Below are positions 47,954 through 59,752 of a stretch of DNA of 64,000 bases, piece after piece (positions within the stretch are counted from its first letter, which is position 1; each line of letters starts with the position of its first letter). The notes under the pieces are model-generated. The model searched no databases. It was not told the origin of the DNA and saw nothing but the letters and a program-made list of their open reading frames with translations. The DNA is from Mycoplasmopsis gallinacea (GTDB lineage Bacteria; Bacillota_I; Bacilli_A; Mycoplasmatales; Metamycoplasmataceae). Where the stretch lies: contig NZ_LR214950.1 in assembly GCF_900660495.1 (NCBI RefSeq), positions 930,001 to 994,000 of the forward strand. Reading direction: 5' to 3'. A program made the position numbers and the translations under genes.

Positions 47954-47985
47954 AAAAGCACTAGCAACAGCTCTAGTGCTTTTTT
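47954..47985 (+). terminator. Terminator of surface protein 3
   Basis: A perfect 11-bp stem (AAAAGCACTAG with CTAGTGCTTTT), 8-nt loop, T run. It is a near copy of the terminator after surface protein 4. Confidence 0.88.
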
Positions 47986-47986
47986 C

Positions 47987-48397
47987 TAAGTTTGACACTT
48001 TTAAAACTTAAAACTATGAATAACTCTACAATATAGAGCTATTCGTAGTTTTTGTAATAAAATTCCTATATAGTAAATTTAATATCTTCATATTTACTAA
48101 TAGTCTCAATTAGTTTAATTCGAAGAACTTTTAATATAGTTTTGAACTCTTCAGATTCTTCTGTTTTAATGTAATTATTAATTTCTGGGATAATTTATAA
48201 TTTTTGATTTTTAATTGCATCAATTATTTTGTTTGTGGGCATTGGATAACCACAGCAATCAAGAACAAATTCTAAACATCTTTGGATTGTGAGTGCAAGA
48301 AAACAGATTAAAAAATACCCTTTAATTGTCTCATAATGCCTCGTAAATATATAAAAACACGAAATATGGATGTATCCATATTTCGTGTCCCAGTTTA
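47987..48397. mobile_element. Hybrid IS remnant, copy 1 (IS1634-type 3' end joined to an IS3-like end)
   Basis: A 411-bp segment. The left part begins TAAGTTTGACAC, has a transcription-stop hairpin, and on the minus strand (48066 to about 48325) encodes the C terminus of an IS4/IS1634-type transposase (FLICFLALTIQRCLEFVLDCCGYP, ending KYEDIKFTI), with one internal stop. The right about 75 bp (to CAGTTTA) match the promoter end of the IS3-like element at 38123-38200, including its hairpin. The two parts are out of frame. The outer ends are imperfectly inverted (TAAGTTTGACAC versus TAAACTGGGACAC). Confidence 0.65.
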
Positions 48398-48513
48398 TAA
48401 ACCAACTTTTCTTGTTTTTTAATTTTGCACTTTTTCAACACAAATTAAATTTAACTTATAATGAAACACACATATTTGAAACACAAGTGTTTTAATTTGT
48501 GTACAATTCGTAA

Positions 48514-48695
48514 TTTAAGTTGCAGCAAGTTGCAAACAACCTCAGTTAACTACAAAAAAAGCATAACAAGGCATAAAATTTAAGTTGCAGCAAGTTGCAA
48601 TTTATTTAAAACAAAAGAGAAAAACATCAATTTAAAGCCATTTTACACTACAAACTATCATTTTTAATTTTATTTTAAGTTGCAGCAAGTTGTAA
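48514..48695. repeat. Three spaced copies of a TTGCAGCAAGTTGCAA motif
   Basis: 22-bp copies at 48514-48535, 48579-48600 and 48674-48695. The first two are identical and the third has one C-to-T change. Each contains TTGCA and TGCAA in inverted order around 6 bp. Spacing is 65 and 95 bp start to start. They lie just upstream of a broken AlbA_2-type gene, where an operator is plausible. Confidence 0.72.
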
Positions 48696-48752
48696 TACTT
48701 TAATTTACAATGTTAAAATATAAGTGTAATAAAAACAATTAAAGGATTAAAA

Positions 48753-48893
48753 ATTACATTTAGAAGAAAAGAATATTTAGAAAGTTTAATAAAAGAACTC
48801 ATTTCTTTACCAACTGAAACTGAATGATTAGAATTTAAAGTGAATAATATTGATCCTATAAAAATTGGCACTTATATTTCTTCTATCTTCTAA
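48753..48893 (+). pseudogene. 5' fragment of an AlbA_2/Schlafen-type DNA-binding domain gene
   Basis: About 46 codons reading ITFRRKEYLESLIKELISLP, then TETEWLEFKVNNIDP and KIGTYISSIF before TAA. The E-W-LEFK and P--IG-YIS pattern matches the start of AlbA_2 (AAA_4) domain proteins, which are regulators or ATP-binding proteins. The gene is cut where the second hybrid IS remnant begins (48891). An AAAGGA site at 48741-48746 is followed by ATT at 48753 rather than ATG, so the start codon is either a rare ATT or mutated. The rest of the gene is missing. Confidence 0.6.
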
Positions 48894-49300
48894 GTTTGAC
48901 ACTTTTAAAAATTAAAACTACGAATAACCCTACAATATAGAGTTATTCGTATTTTTTATAATACAATTCCTATATAGTAAATTTAATATCTTCATATTTA
49001 CCAATAGTCTCAATTGGTTTAATTCCAAGAAATTTTAATATAGATTTGAAATCTTCAGATTCTTCTGTTTTAATATAAGTATTAATTTCTGGAATAATTG
49101 ATAATTTTTGATTTTTAATTGCATCAATTATTTTGTTTTTAGGCAGTAGATAGCCACAGCAATCAAGAACAAATTCTAAACATCTTTGGATTGTGAGTGC
49201 AAGAAAACAGATTAAAAAATGCCCTTTAATTGTCTCGTAATACCTCCTAAATATATAAAAACACGAAATATGGATGTGTCAATATTTCGTGCCCAGTTTA
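48891..49300. mobile_element. Hybrid IS remnant, copy 2
   Basis: A close copy of 47987-48397 with the same orientation and junction. The minus-strand transposase fragment (48970 to about 49223) reads HFLICFLALTIQRCLEFVLD and continues to IETIGKYEDIKFTI without the stop seen in copy 1. The IS3-like end has ACG where ATG would start MRQLK. From 47933 to 49593 the sequence holds only these two copies, the three repeats, the gene fragment and promoter-like sequence. Confidence 0.65.
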
Positions 49301-49375
49301 ATGACTTTATTAGGTGGGTTTTTTTCTTTTTTAAGAAACTTTCAAATACTAAAATTATTTTTAGAAGTTATCTCT

Positions 49376-49420
49376 AAAAAAAAAAAAAACATTTTTGAAC
49401 TTTTAGAACTAAAATATAGG
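49376..49420 (+). promoter_or_regulatory. A14 tract and conserved block upstream of surface protein 4
   Basis: Fourteen A (49376-49389), 11 nt, then TTTTAGAACTAAAATATAGG (49401-49420). The same arrangement, an A tract then TTTTAGATCTATATTTTAGG, lies before surface protein 5. TAAAAT or ATATAG could be the -10. The homopolymer is positioned to affect promoter spacing. Confidence 0.5.
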
Positions 49421-49593
49421 CAAATTAGAAATACAAAAATGCTTTAAAAAATTTCAATAATTATTTATTTTTTTAAAAATATTTTAGTAATATAGATTTA
49501 CAAATACATAAATATTAAAATATGTAATTTTTTTATATACATTCAAAATAAATAAATCAAATAAAATAAACTAAAAAAAGAAATGGAGACTAT

Positions 49594-52500
49594 ATGAAAG
49601 AAAGAATTAGAAAGATTGCTAAAAAATCTAAAAGATCTATTATCTTTGGATCTTCTAGTTTAATTTTTGCGCCTTTAGCAATTATTTCTACAACGCCATC
49701 TGATGCAAATGCTGAAACAAATCAATTTGATCCAAATGATTGAACATACAATAATAGATTTAATATGTTCAGTAATGTTGAAAGATTTGGGTATCAAGGA
49801 ATGCAAAGCAGAAACCAAAGAACTGAAGGTTGAAAAACTACAAGTATAGATGATACAAATAGATATGTAAAAATGGAAAATACTTTTAGTATTGACACCG
49901 ATTCAACAGTTAATGATTCTTCTGATAATATTTATAATTTCAGAAGTGATCGTGAAAAAGTAAAAGTAACTTTTGGAGAGACAGATAACATCGTAAATGG
50001 TGTTATTGGTTTTGCACTTTCTCCTGATATTGATATTGTTAATGGAACAATGAAATATAAAGTTTCTGTTATCAACACAACCGATGATACTGTTGAAAGC
50101 ACAGAAGAAATTACTATTGCTAATGATCTTCTTGTTTCTAAAAATCAAGGGACATATTTCAATAGTGCAAATGCAAACCAAAGAAGAAACTTACTTTCAA
50201 GTACATCAAATGTTGAGTTGAGCCACTTTTGAGTGAGGAGAAATTATGTTGTTGAAGGAGATGGAGGCGAAAATGCTGGTGGATTTCTTCATAACCGTTT
50301 CTTAATTAATAACCACGAAGCAAATGGTGATGCAAATGGTGGTGCAAAGAAATATGGTGTTTTATATCTTAATAGAATGAGACAACAACCAGATTATGGT
50401 GAATTTGGTGGTTCAACAGGAAGTATGTTTACTACTTATGTTACAAACTCTCTTCCTCAAGGTAAAAGATTAAAAATTGAAGCTGAATTTGAAACATTCA
50501 AAAGACAGAATCCAGATTTAAACTTTAATAATGATAATAAAGATTGAAATCAAACAAGTTACTGAAAATACTCAAGATTTCAAACACACATTATGGCTGC
50601 TTATAGAATGACCAGTTCTCCAGCAGGTACAACGAATGTTTTTGGGCAATTTGTAAGAGCTCAAAGACCAAAATACATGAGAATTGAAACTGGTGTTAAA
50701 TTCAATACAGATGTTTTAGAAGAAAGACAGTACACAGGTTCTAATAAATTGCCGAACTATACAATGCCTGATACAGTTCTTAAAATTTATCAAACAGTAA
50801 ATGATGAGAAAAAATTAATTGCAACAAAAGATTTTACAAATATCTCTGGAAGAGAATCAGAAGGAGATGCAGCATCTAATAAAAATGGTACACTTATAGA
50901 CGCTCTTTATTTTGATTATGATTTTGATTCATTCAACAGAAAAGTTTCAGCAGGTGAAATTTCATATGAATTTACACTTAAAAATGAATCTGATGCTAGA
51001 TTTTTCAAAGTCAACCCAGGATCAATTAAATTTAATGGTATTCCATGAAGAGACAAATCAATGGAATACCATGATTATAGATTAAGAAGTAATACACTTA
51101 CTTCAACAAGCGGAGATTTCGATCTTGATAAATTTGGTATTTCTCTTAGTGATGATGAACTTAAAAGAAATCAAATTAGAGATAATCTTGCTAATAAAAC
51201 AAATCTTTCTGATGCTCAAAAAGCAGCTTATGAACAGTGAATTGCTGCTCAAGAAAACTTGACAGATACACAGGTAGAAGAGGCAAATCAAAATGTGGAT
51301 TCACTTGATGCAGCTCAAGAAAATGCATTTATCAATATTGGTAACTTAAGAAATTTAACTAATGAAGAAAAACAAGCGCTTAAAGATCAAATTTTAAGCA
51401 AAACAGACTTCCTTCCAACAGGAACAATTTCTGATGGTGCGACAGTTCCAACAGCTAAATCAGGTACATTTGTTAACCCTAGATTAGATGAAATTGTTGA
51501 TCTTGCTACTGCTAAAAATGAAATTAAAAATCCTAATTCAAATATTGCTTCAGAAGAGCTTACATCTGTAAATGAAGGTGAAGAAGGATATGAAGAATAT
51601 AAAGCTAAAAAAGATTTAAATGATCTTAAAGAGCAGGCAAGAACATCTCTTGATAACAAATTAAATGAACTTCAAAGTCAAATCGATACTTTAGATAACG
51701 CAAATAATGCAACAAGCACAAATAATAATTTAGAAAAACAAATTCAAAATGAAGAAGCTAAATTAGCTGCTTTAAATAATCTTTTTGATGCATATAGATA
51801 CAATGACTTAACTTTAGAACAAAAACAAGATTTTGTAAATAGAATCAATGCTTTAGATCCTTCTCAAGATCAAGACGCTTTCAATGAAGCTCTTGAATCT
51901 ATTAAAACAGATATTAATAGACAAGAAGCTCTTCATGATCTTGGTAAATTAAAAGATCTTAATGATGCTCAAAAACAAGCTGCTCTTACTGCAATCAATA
52001 ACCCTGATGCTACAAGTGAGGAAATTGCTACTGCACTTGAAAATGCAACAAATCAAAACGAAAAAATGACCGCGTTAAAAGAACTTGTTAAAACTCAGTT
52101 AAATGCTCTTTCTTCAGGTGATGATGCTTCTACATATGAAGGTGCTATTGCTCAAAATAAAGATGAAAAAGCATATGAATTTGCTACTGTAGCTACAAAA
52201 ACAGCTTATGATACAGATTTAACAAATGCAACTAGTGCAGCAACAAACAACGGTGAAAACCTTTCTCCAGAACAAATTGAAGCTTTAATTAATTCTCTTA
52301 CAAATTCATATGAAACTTTAACAAATGAATCAACTCAAAAACAAGAGGATATTGCTAATAGAATTGCAGCATTAAATAATTTAAGTGAAGCTCAAAGAGA
52401 CGCTCTCACAAACTCAATTAATGAAAACACCAATTTAGAAGCTGCTCTTGCTCAACTTGAAAAAGCGGAAGCATTAAATAGTGCTATTCCTGATTTAAAA

Positions 52501-55500
52501 CAAGCTATTTCTGATGCTGAAGATAAAAAGCAAGAATCAATTTATTCAAATGATAGTTCTGAAAAACAAACTGCGTTAGATAATGCTATTGAAGCAGCTA
52601 AAGCAAAACTCGCTGAAATTCAAGCTGATACAAATATGTCATCAGATAATTTAGAATCATTATCAAATGATATTACTCCAAATGATGACAATAGAGCTGA
52701 TAACACAATTGAAGCTCTTACCAAAGCCGTTGAAGCTCTTGATGGGAATAGACAAGTGTTAAGAGATAAAGTAGATGCTCTTAGTGATAATTTCTCTGAA
52801 GAAGATAAAGAAGCATTAAAAGAGCAAATCAGTGCTCTTAGTGAAAACCCAACAGAAGAAGAAATCAATAATTTCTATGAAGGGCTAAAACAAGCAGCAA
52901 CTCAAAAAGCAAAAGATGCTATTGATGCTCTTGAAAACCTTTCAGATGCTGAAAAAACAGCTTACAAAGCTCAAATTGATAAAGCTGCAGAAAACCTTGA
53001 TTTAGCAAATTCAGAAACTAATCCAATTGACAAAGTTCTTAGTGATGTTGTAGCTAATGCAAAAGGACAAGACCAAGAACGTCAAGATGCTCTTGATGCT
53101 ATTGATGCTCTTGCAAACCTTTCAGAAGCTCAAAAAGCAGCATTTAAAAACAATGTTAAAAATGCAATAACACCTGAAGAAATTAAAGCAGAATTAAATA
53201 AAGCAAAAGATTATAATGCCCTTGATGCTGCTACTGGACTTGCAGCAAAAAGAGCTGAAAGCGCGAAAGAAAGCGATGACTATAAATTTGCTGATCCTGA
53301 AAAACAAAAAGCTTATAATGACGCTTTAGAAGCGCTTCAAAATGCTATTGGTGATGATGCAACAAATACAGATCCAGAAGATCTTAAATCATTAAACAAA
53401 GCCCTTAATGAAGCTAAAGCAGCTCTTAACGGTGATGAAAACTTAGAAGCAATTAAAAATAATATTGACGCTCTTGAAAATCTTTCAGATGCTCAAAAAC
53501 AAGCAATGAAAGATAAAGTTGATGCTTCTTCTTCGCTTGAAGACGCACAAAATATTGAAGAGCAAGCAGCTAATTTAGATGAAGCTATTTCTTCACTTAA
53601 AGACACTATTGATGCAGCAAAATCACGTACAGGTGATGAAAATGCTAACCCCGCTATTCCAGCAGATTCAATTTACACTCTTGATGATCCTGCAAGAAAA
53701 GAGGCGGTAGATAATGCTCTTGCAGAAGCTGAGACTAAACTAGCACAGCTTCAAAATCTTGATTTAGGTGATGAAAACACTAATATTGATTCAGCAGTCG
53801 AAGCGGCTGATTCTGACTCTACAGCACTTAATGATGCTACAGAAGCTCTTGATGGAAATAGACATGCATTAAAACAAGACATTGCTGATAAATTTGGAAC
53901 TCTTTCATCTGAAGCACTTGCAATTGCTAAAAATGATGTAAATGACCTTGACAGAGAATTTACTGAAGAAGATAAACAAAACTTACTTAATAACATTTTT
54001 GCTGATGCTCAAGTTGAAGCTAAAAATGCTATCGATAATATCGAAGGACTTTCACCTGCTGAGGTAAAAGCATTTAAAGATGCTATTGATGCAGCTACAA
54101 TCAATAACGCTGAAGGTGAAAACTTTGATAAAGATCTTGCAGATATTTTAGAACAAGCAAAAAATGCTAAAGCTCTTAAAGATGCAGCTATTGCTAAAAT
54201 TGATGCTCTTGAAAATCTTAATGATGCTCAAAAACAAGCACTTAAAAATAGTGTTCTTGATTTACCGGCAACAGATGCTGAAGCTATTTCTGAAAAAGCA
54301 GTTGCTTTAGATGAAGCAATGAAAGCATATAAAGACGAAACTTTTGCTGATAATCCAATTTCAAAAACAGATAATGATTATGTTCTTGCTGATGAAAATA
54401 ATAAAGCAGCATTTGATAATGCTCTTGAAAATAGAGATGAACTTTTTGGACAAAATGGTGCAAATCTAGATCTTGAAGCTGTTAAAACAGCTCATGAAGC
54501 TCTTAAAGCTGCTAGAGAAGCTCTTAATGGTGATGAAAAACTTCAAGCAGCTAAAGATGCAGCTATTGCTAAAATCAATGGAGATAATCCTGAATATGCT
54601 TCATTAACAGATGCTCAAAAACAAGCAGCTATTGATGCAATTAATGCTGCAAATAATCTTGATGAAGTTTCAGCAGCAGATGCAGCTAACTCAGCAGCTA
54701 ATGCAGCCACAAAGAGACTTAAAGACTATATCAATAATGCTGATACAGTTAAAGCGCAAGAGCTTTACACAGGATCAGAAGAAAATCTTAGAAACGCTTA
54801 TGATCAATCAATTGAAGATGCTAAAGCAGCTCTTGCCAAGTTAGAAAATCCTGATACCGAAAATCTTCTTGATGTAATTGTTCCTAAAACAGCTAGTGAT
54901 GATGTGCATAGCGCAGTTGCAGCTCTTAACGGAGATACAAACATTGCTCAAGAAAAACAAGCAGCTATTGATGCAATTAACGCTCTTGAAAATCTTAATG
55001 ATGCTCAAAAAGCAGCTTTAATTGAACAAGTTGATAGCGCAATTCATCCTGAAGATGTGCGTGGTATTAAAGATAAAGCTGAAATACTTGATACAAAAAT
55101 GGGTGAACTTAAAGCAGCTCTTAAAGCTAATGCTAATGTAAAACAAAGCATTGATTATCTTAATTCAGATAACACAAATGAAAACCCACTTAAAAATAAC
55201 TATGATCAAGCACTCAATAATGCAGATCTTATGGCTGATGCTGAAAATGGTGGTGCTCAGCTTGATGAAGCTGAAGTTCAAAAACTTATTGAAGCATTAA
55301 ACAATGCTAAAGATGCTCTTAATGGTCAAGAAAAATTTGATGAAGCTAAAAGCGAAGCTATTGCAGCTATTGATGCTCTTGAAAATCTTAATGATGCACA
55401 AAAAGCAGCAGCTAAAGCAGCTCTTGAAAATAAAAACTTAATTGCAGATCTTGAAGATATTGCTTCTGATGCAAAAACTCTTGACACAGCAATGGATCAA

Positions 55501-57687
55501 CTTAAAGATTCGCTTGATGCATACAATGCAGAACTTGAAAATAATCCAAATTACACAGAAGCTAGTGAAGAACCAAAACAAGCTTATGATGATGCTAATA
55601 ATGCAGCTAGAAATGCTACAGATAAAGCAAGTGGAACTGCTTTAGATCTTGCTTCTGTTGTTGCGCTTCAAAAACAACTTTCAGATGCTAAAAACAACCT
55701 TGATGGACATCAAAACTTCCTTGACAAAAAAGCAGCATTAATTGAAGAAATTCAAAATGATCCAAATCTTAATCAAAACCAAAAAGATGAACTTGTTAAA
55801 GCAGCTAAAGCAGCTGAAACAAGTGATAATCTTAATAATGTTCAAGATAATAAAGATCAGTTAAGTGAAGCTATGGCTGAACTTAGAAAAGTTCGGGAAA
55901 AAGCTAAAGATTTACTTGATAAACCTGTTTATGCTAACTCAAGCGAAGAAGCTCAAAATGCTCTTAATGATGCAATTACAAATAATGAACCTGCTCTTGA
56001 TGCAGATGAACCAGTAGCATATGATCTTGCTAAAATTCAAGAACTTATTCAAGCAACAAATAATGCTATTGATAATCTTGATGGAAATGATCGTTTAGAT
56101 GCTAAAAAACAAGAAGCTAAAGATGCTATCGATGCTCTTGAAAATCTTAATGATGCTCAAAAAGCAGCACTTAAAGAAGACATTGATAACGCTGAACTTA
56201 TTTCAGATATTGATGATATTTTAGATAATGCTTCAGAATTTAATGACACAATGGGTGATTTAATTAATTACAATGACAATCGTCTTGGAGATGCATATAA
56301 AGACAAAACATCAAGAAACTACCTTGATGCAGACAAAGAACTTAAAGATGCATATGATGCAGCACTTGAAGCATTTAACAATGCATTAAATAATGAAAAT
56401 GCAAATATTACTGATTCAGAAGCATTAAGTAAATTACTTGATGATCTTAAAGCAGCTAAAGCGGCTCTTAATGGTGAAGCTAAACGTAAAATAGCAGCTG
56501 AAGAACTTGCTAAACTTCTTGCTGAAAGTGATTCAGTTAAAGCGCAAGATCTTTATGCTAAAAACTCAGATGAAAAACAAAACGCATATGATTTAGCTAT
56601 TGCCGAAGGAACATTTGATTATAGAGATAGAGATAACCTTTCTCTTGAAGAAATTCAAGCAGCTGCACAGCAAATTAAAGATGCTAAAGAAGCTCTTAAA
56701 GATAATTCAGATGCTCTTAAAGGTCTTATTGACAATCTTGAAAATCTTAATGATGCACAAAAAGCAGCATTTAAAGCAGAAATTGATAAATACGATAATT
56801 ATCAAGATAGAATTGCTGCTTACGATAAAGCACTTGCTTTAGATAAAGCTAAAGCCGATTTAAATAGCTACATTGATTCATTAAATAATCTTAGTGATGC
56901 AGATAAAGCGCTTTTCAAAGAAAAATTAGCAAATGAAGATTTTTCAGCTCCAGGAGCAATTGAAAACTTCAAAGATCAAATTACAAATGCAAATAATCTT
57001 TTAGAAAAACTCACAAATCCTGATTTAAACAAAGATCTTTCAAATGAAGATTTAGATAATATTAAAAATGCTTTATCAAATCTTGGACTTAATGATGATT
57101 CATATGCTAAATTAGCAGACGCATTAAAAGTAAGAAATGATATCAATGATGCTCTTGAAGCATTTAGAAATAGTGATTATGGTTCAGAAAATTATGCTGC
57201 AAATAAAGATAAACTTAATGATCTTATTGCTAAAACGGTAGAATTTTCATCAGATAATGCTACTGTGCAAAATGCTATTAGTAATTTAGAAGAAGATCTT
57301 GATAAACATCAAATGGCAGCAGAAGCTGAAATGGGAATTGTAGATAGTATTTTAAATGGAGATAAAGAAGAATTTGAAAGATGCATGGTTATGCTTGATA
57401 AATCAAATTCACCATTATATGATAAATTATCAGAAGCTCTTGCTACAAGTGGATTCTTCGAAAATTCAAACAATAATTTTAAAGGTCTTACAAAAGAGCA
57501 AATTACAATTCTTAAAAACCTTAGCCTTGGAAATGTTTCGCATTTAATTCGAAGCGCATATGACCAAGCACTTAAAGGTGCTACAAATAATGGAATTTTC
57601 AGATGATGATTACTTCTGTCTCTTGCCCTTCTTACACTTGGTTTTTGAGCATTTATGCTTGGAAGAAAGAAAAATAAAGACCTTTAA
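49594..57687 (+). CDS. Giant GA-module surface protein 4 with C-terminal anchor
   Basis: A 2697-residue, fully open frame. Start MKERIRKIAKKSKRSIIFGS is a long signal peptide ending near SDANA (residue 40). Residues about 40-530 are a beta-rich Tyr/Phe domain of unknown family (KYMRIETGVKFNTDVLEE). From about 530 to 2660 the protein is helical and Ala/Asp/Glu-rich, with about 15 GA-type modules of pattern DALENLNDAQKAALKEDI, separated by FIVAR-like segments ending AALNGDEKL. Several modules are almost identical at DNA level (for example near 54202, 54976, 55371, 56130 and 56735). The end is WWLLLSLALLTLGFWAFMLG with RKKNKDL. A surface, possibly albumin- or IgG-binding, role is inferred. AATGGAGA precedes the ATG. 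Confidence 0.85.
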
Positions 57688-57756
57688 TAACTTCTATTAA
57701 GGCAAAACAAAAGCACTAGCAATAGCGCTAGCGCTTTTTTTACTTGCTTTCTAAAA
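57606..57756 (+). repeat. Left 151-bp target-site duplication (3' end of surface protein 4 and its terminator)
   Basis: Identical to 59602-59752 on the far side of the IS1634-like element. It comprises the last codons of the anchor, the stop and the terminator. Confidence 0.9.
57709..57741 (+). terminator. Terminator of surface protein 4
   Basis: An 11-bp stem with one mismatch (AAAAGCACTAG against CTAGCGCTTTT), then a T run. Confidence 0.82.
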
Positions 57757-57785
57757 CCTGAGTTTCCAAGTTGAGACACTATAAA

Positions 57786-57820
57786 AAACGAATACAGCTA
57801 TAAATAAGGTGTATTCGTTT
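57786..57820 (-). terminator. Terminator of the IS1634-like transposase
   Basis: AAACGAATAC and GTATTCGTTT form a 10-bp stem with A- and T-rich flanks, 29 bp past the transposase stop. It can act in both directions. Confidence 0.7.
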
Positions 57821-57848
57821 TTTTACATTTAAAATTACACACATAGAA

Positions 57849-59477
57849 TTAACTCATACATGCGATGAAATCTTTATAAATTTTTATATTTTCTTTGTGG
57901 TTTTCATCCAAATCATTAATTATTTCTTGTACCACTTTTCCATTTACTTCTTTTTTTGTTATAGTCATCATTCTTAATGAATCCACAAATAAATCTAACG
58001 TCACTTTTTGTATTTCTCCATTGATTTCATAATATTTCTTTAATTTATAAAGACAGTATTTTAAAACAACAAGAGCAATGAAACATAATAAAAGATGTGC
58101 AAGTATATGCTGTTCATTATGAACAAAAACAGGTCTAACTTGTAAAGAAGATTTTAATGTTCTGAAATTTTCTTCTACTTTTCATTGTTTTCTGTAAATT
58201 TCATTAGCTTTTTCTGGTGTTAAATCTAGAATATTGGTTTCAATAATGTAAAAACCATCTTCAGATTCTTTTTTCTTAATTTTCTCTCAATTTAATTTAC
58301 CCACTGTTTTGCCATCAATGTCCATATATTTCTTTTTATATTCTGGAACTAAAGAACTAAGTGGCAGTTCTCCATTTACAGTTTTCTTATTCAATTTATC
58401 AATAAAATTATTTCTTTTTAATTTATCTAAAGTCTTTTTCCCAGGACTGAAAAACACACATCATTTTCTGTATTTACCATTAAATCTATTTTTATTTCAA
58501 ACAGATTCAACAATTTGTTCTTTTCAAAACATTTCATCTCTAAAAACATAATGTTTGTCTTCAAGAATGAATTTTTTCATCCCAATACTTAATGTATCTA
58601 ATCTTTTTTGGAATATATATTTAATTCCTTTTTGTTCTAGGAAACGTAAGTTTGCGTTGTTATTTATTCCACGATCTGCAACTATTGTAATATCCTTTAT
58701 TTTATAGATTGATTGAAGTTCTAAAACGAAGGATAACATTGTTTTACCATCAGCCGTGTTACCTGGGAAAACTTTATAGTGTATTGGTATTCCGTTTTCG
58801 TCTACAGCCATTGCTATGACTACTTGATCTTCATTGTGTTTTCCGTCTTTTGAAAAACCGTTTTTTCTCATCCCTTCTCTTGTAAAGCTTTCAAAATAAA
58901 CTGTTGTGTTATCGAAGTGAATAACTTTATTATTGCGATTTGTAAATTCATTTATTTTTTGAAATAAATTGACTAAAACAGAGTTCTTATTTTCAAAAAT
59001 AACATCAAGATAGTTATATATTGATGATTTTTTAACATTAATATCATTTATAAAATCGCTTTTATTTTTATATTGTGACATATAGCTTCTTGGAAGGATA
59101 ATTCTAGTTGCTATGAAAAATTCCAAAACCTCTTCTAACGATTTATGTTTACTTTTTGGCAATACTGAAAATAAATCTAATTCTTTAATAACTTTATAAA
59201 TTAAATCAACTCCAATATTTTGGATACTTGTTTTTACAGAAGTGGGTTTTAATAATTTAAAAAATTCTTCTTTTGCAATAGCTTTATCTAAAGATGTATC
59301 TACTTTTTTTGCTATTTCTTTCATATCTTCAATTGAAGATAATCCATACTTTTCTTTGATATCTTCTCAGTATCCTAGACCAACCTGATTTCCATAACCT
59401 TTTTTAAAACCTTTAGAAATAGCTAAAACTAAATAATATTTTCCATTTTGTTTTTTCTTGCATAAACTGTAACTCAT
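57849..59477 (-). CDS. IS1634-family transposase
   Basis: A 542-residue DDE transposase. MSYSLCKKKQNGKYYLVLAI is a normal family start. VIHFDNTTVYFES holds the first Asp, DITIVADRGINNNANLRFLE the second, and IYRKQWKVEENFRTLKSSLQVRPVFV is the Y-REK-type C1 signature with the catalytic Glu. HNEQHILAHLLLCFIALVVLKY closes the domain. Trp codons are TGA (for example at 58524). The gene occupies nearly the whole element and shows no stop, so the element looks functional. Confidence 0.92.
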
Positions 59478-59601
59478 GCTCTTATTATATCATTTTATGT
59501 GTGTAATGTAAGTAAAAAAACATTTTTTTCTTTAGGTCATATATCTTTGATATATGTATAAAAAATAAGCCTAAAAAATAGGCTCAACTTGGAAACTCAG
59601 G

Positions 59602-59752
59602 ATGATTACTTCTGTCTCTTGCCCTTCTTACACTTGGTTTTTGAGCATTTATGCTTGGAAGAAAGAAAAATAAAGACCTTTAATAACTTCTATTAAGGCA
59701 AAACAAAAGCACTAGCAATAGCGCTAGCGCTTTTTTTACTTGCTTTCTAAAA
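59602..59752 (+). repeat. Right 151-bp target-site duplication
   Basis: A second copy of the surface protein 4 tail and terminator, without the rest of the gene. Its end includes the 3' codons of the convergent HAD hydrolase. This shows that the HAD gene originally overlapped this region. Confidence 0.9.

Larger units (their letters stand above)
57757..59601 (-). mobile_element. Complete IS1634-like (IS4 superfamily) insertion sequence
   Basis: A 1845-bp element with perfect 19-bp terminal inverted repeats (CCTGAGTTTCCAAGTTGAG) and a 151-bp target duplication. The IS1634 family is known for long, variable duplications, so the pair of features identifies it. It carries an intact transposase on the minus strand. 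Confidence 0.92.

Noticed and set aside
48066-48334. In-frame fusion of MRQLK (IS3-like start) with an IS1634 transposase tail
   Set aside because: Codon by codon the start reads MRQLKGIF then stop; the transposase fragment is in another frame, so it is a DNA-level hybrid only.
48514-48695. Three 22-bp repeats as a CRISPR array
   Set aside because: The gaps between repeats are unequal (43 and 73 bp), there are only three copies and no cas genes nearby.
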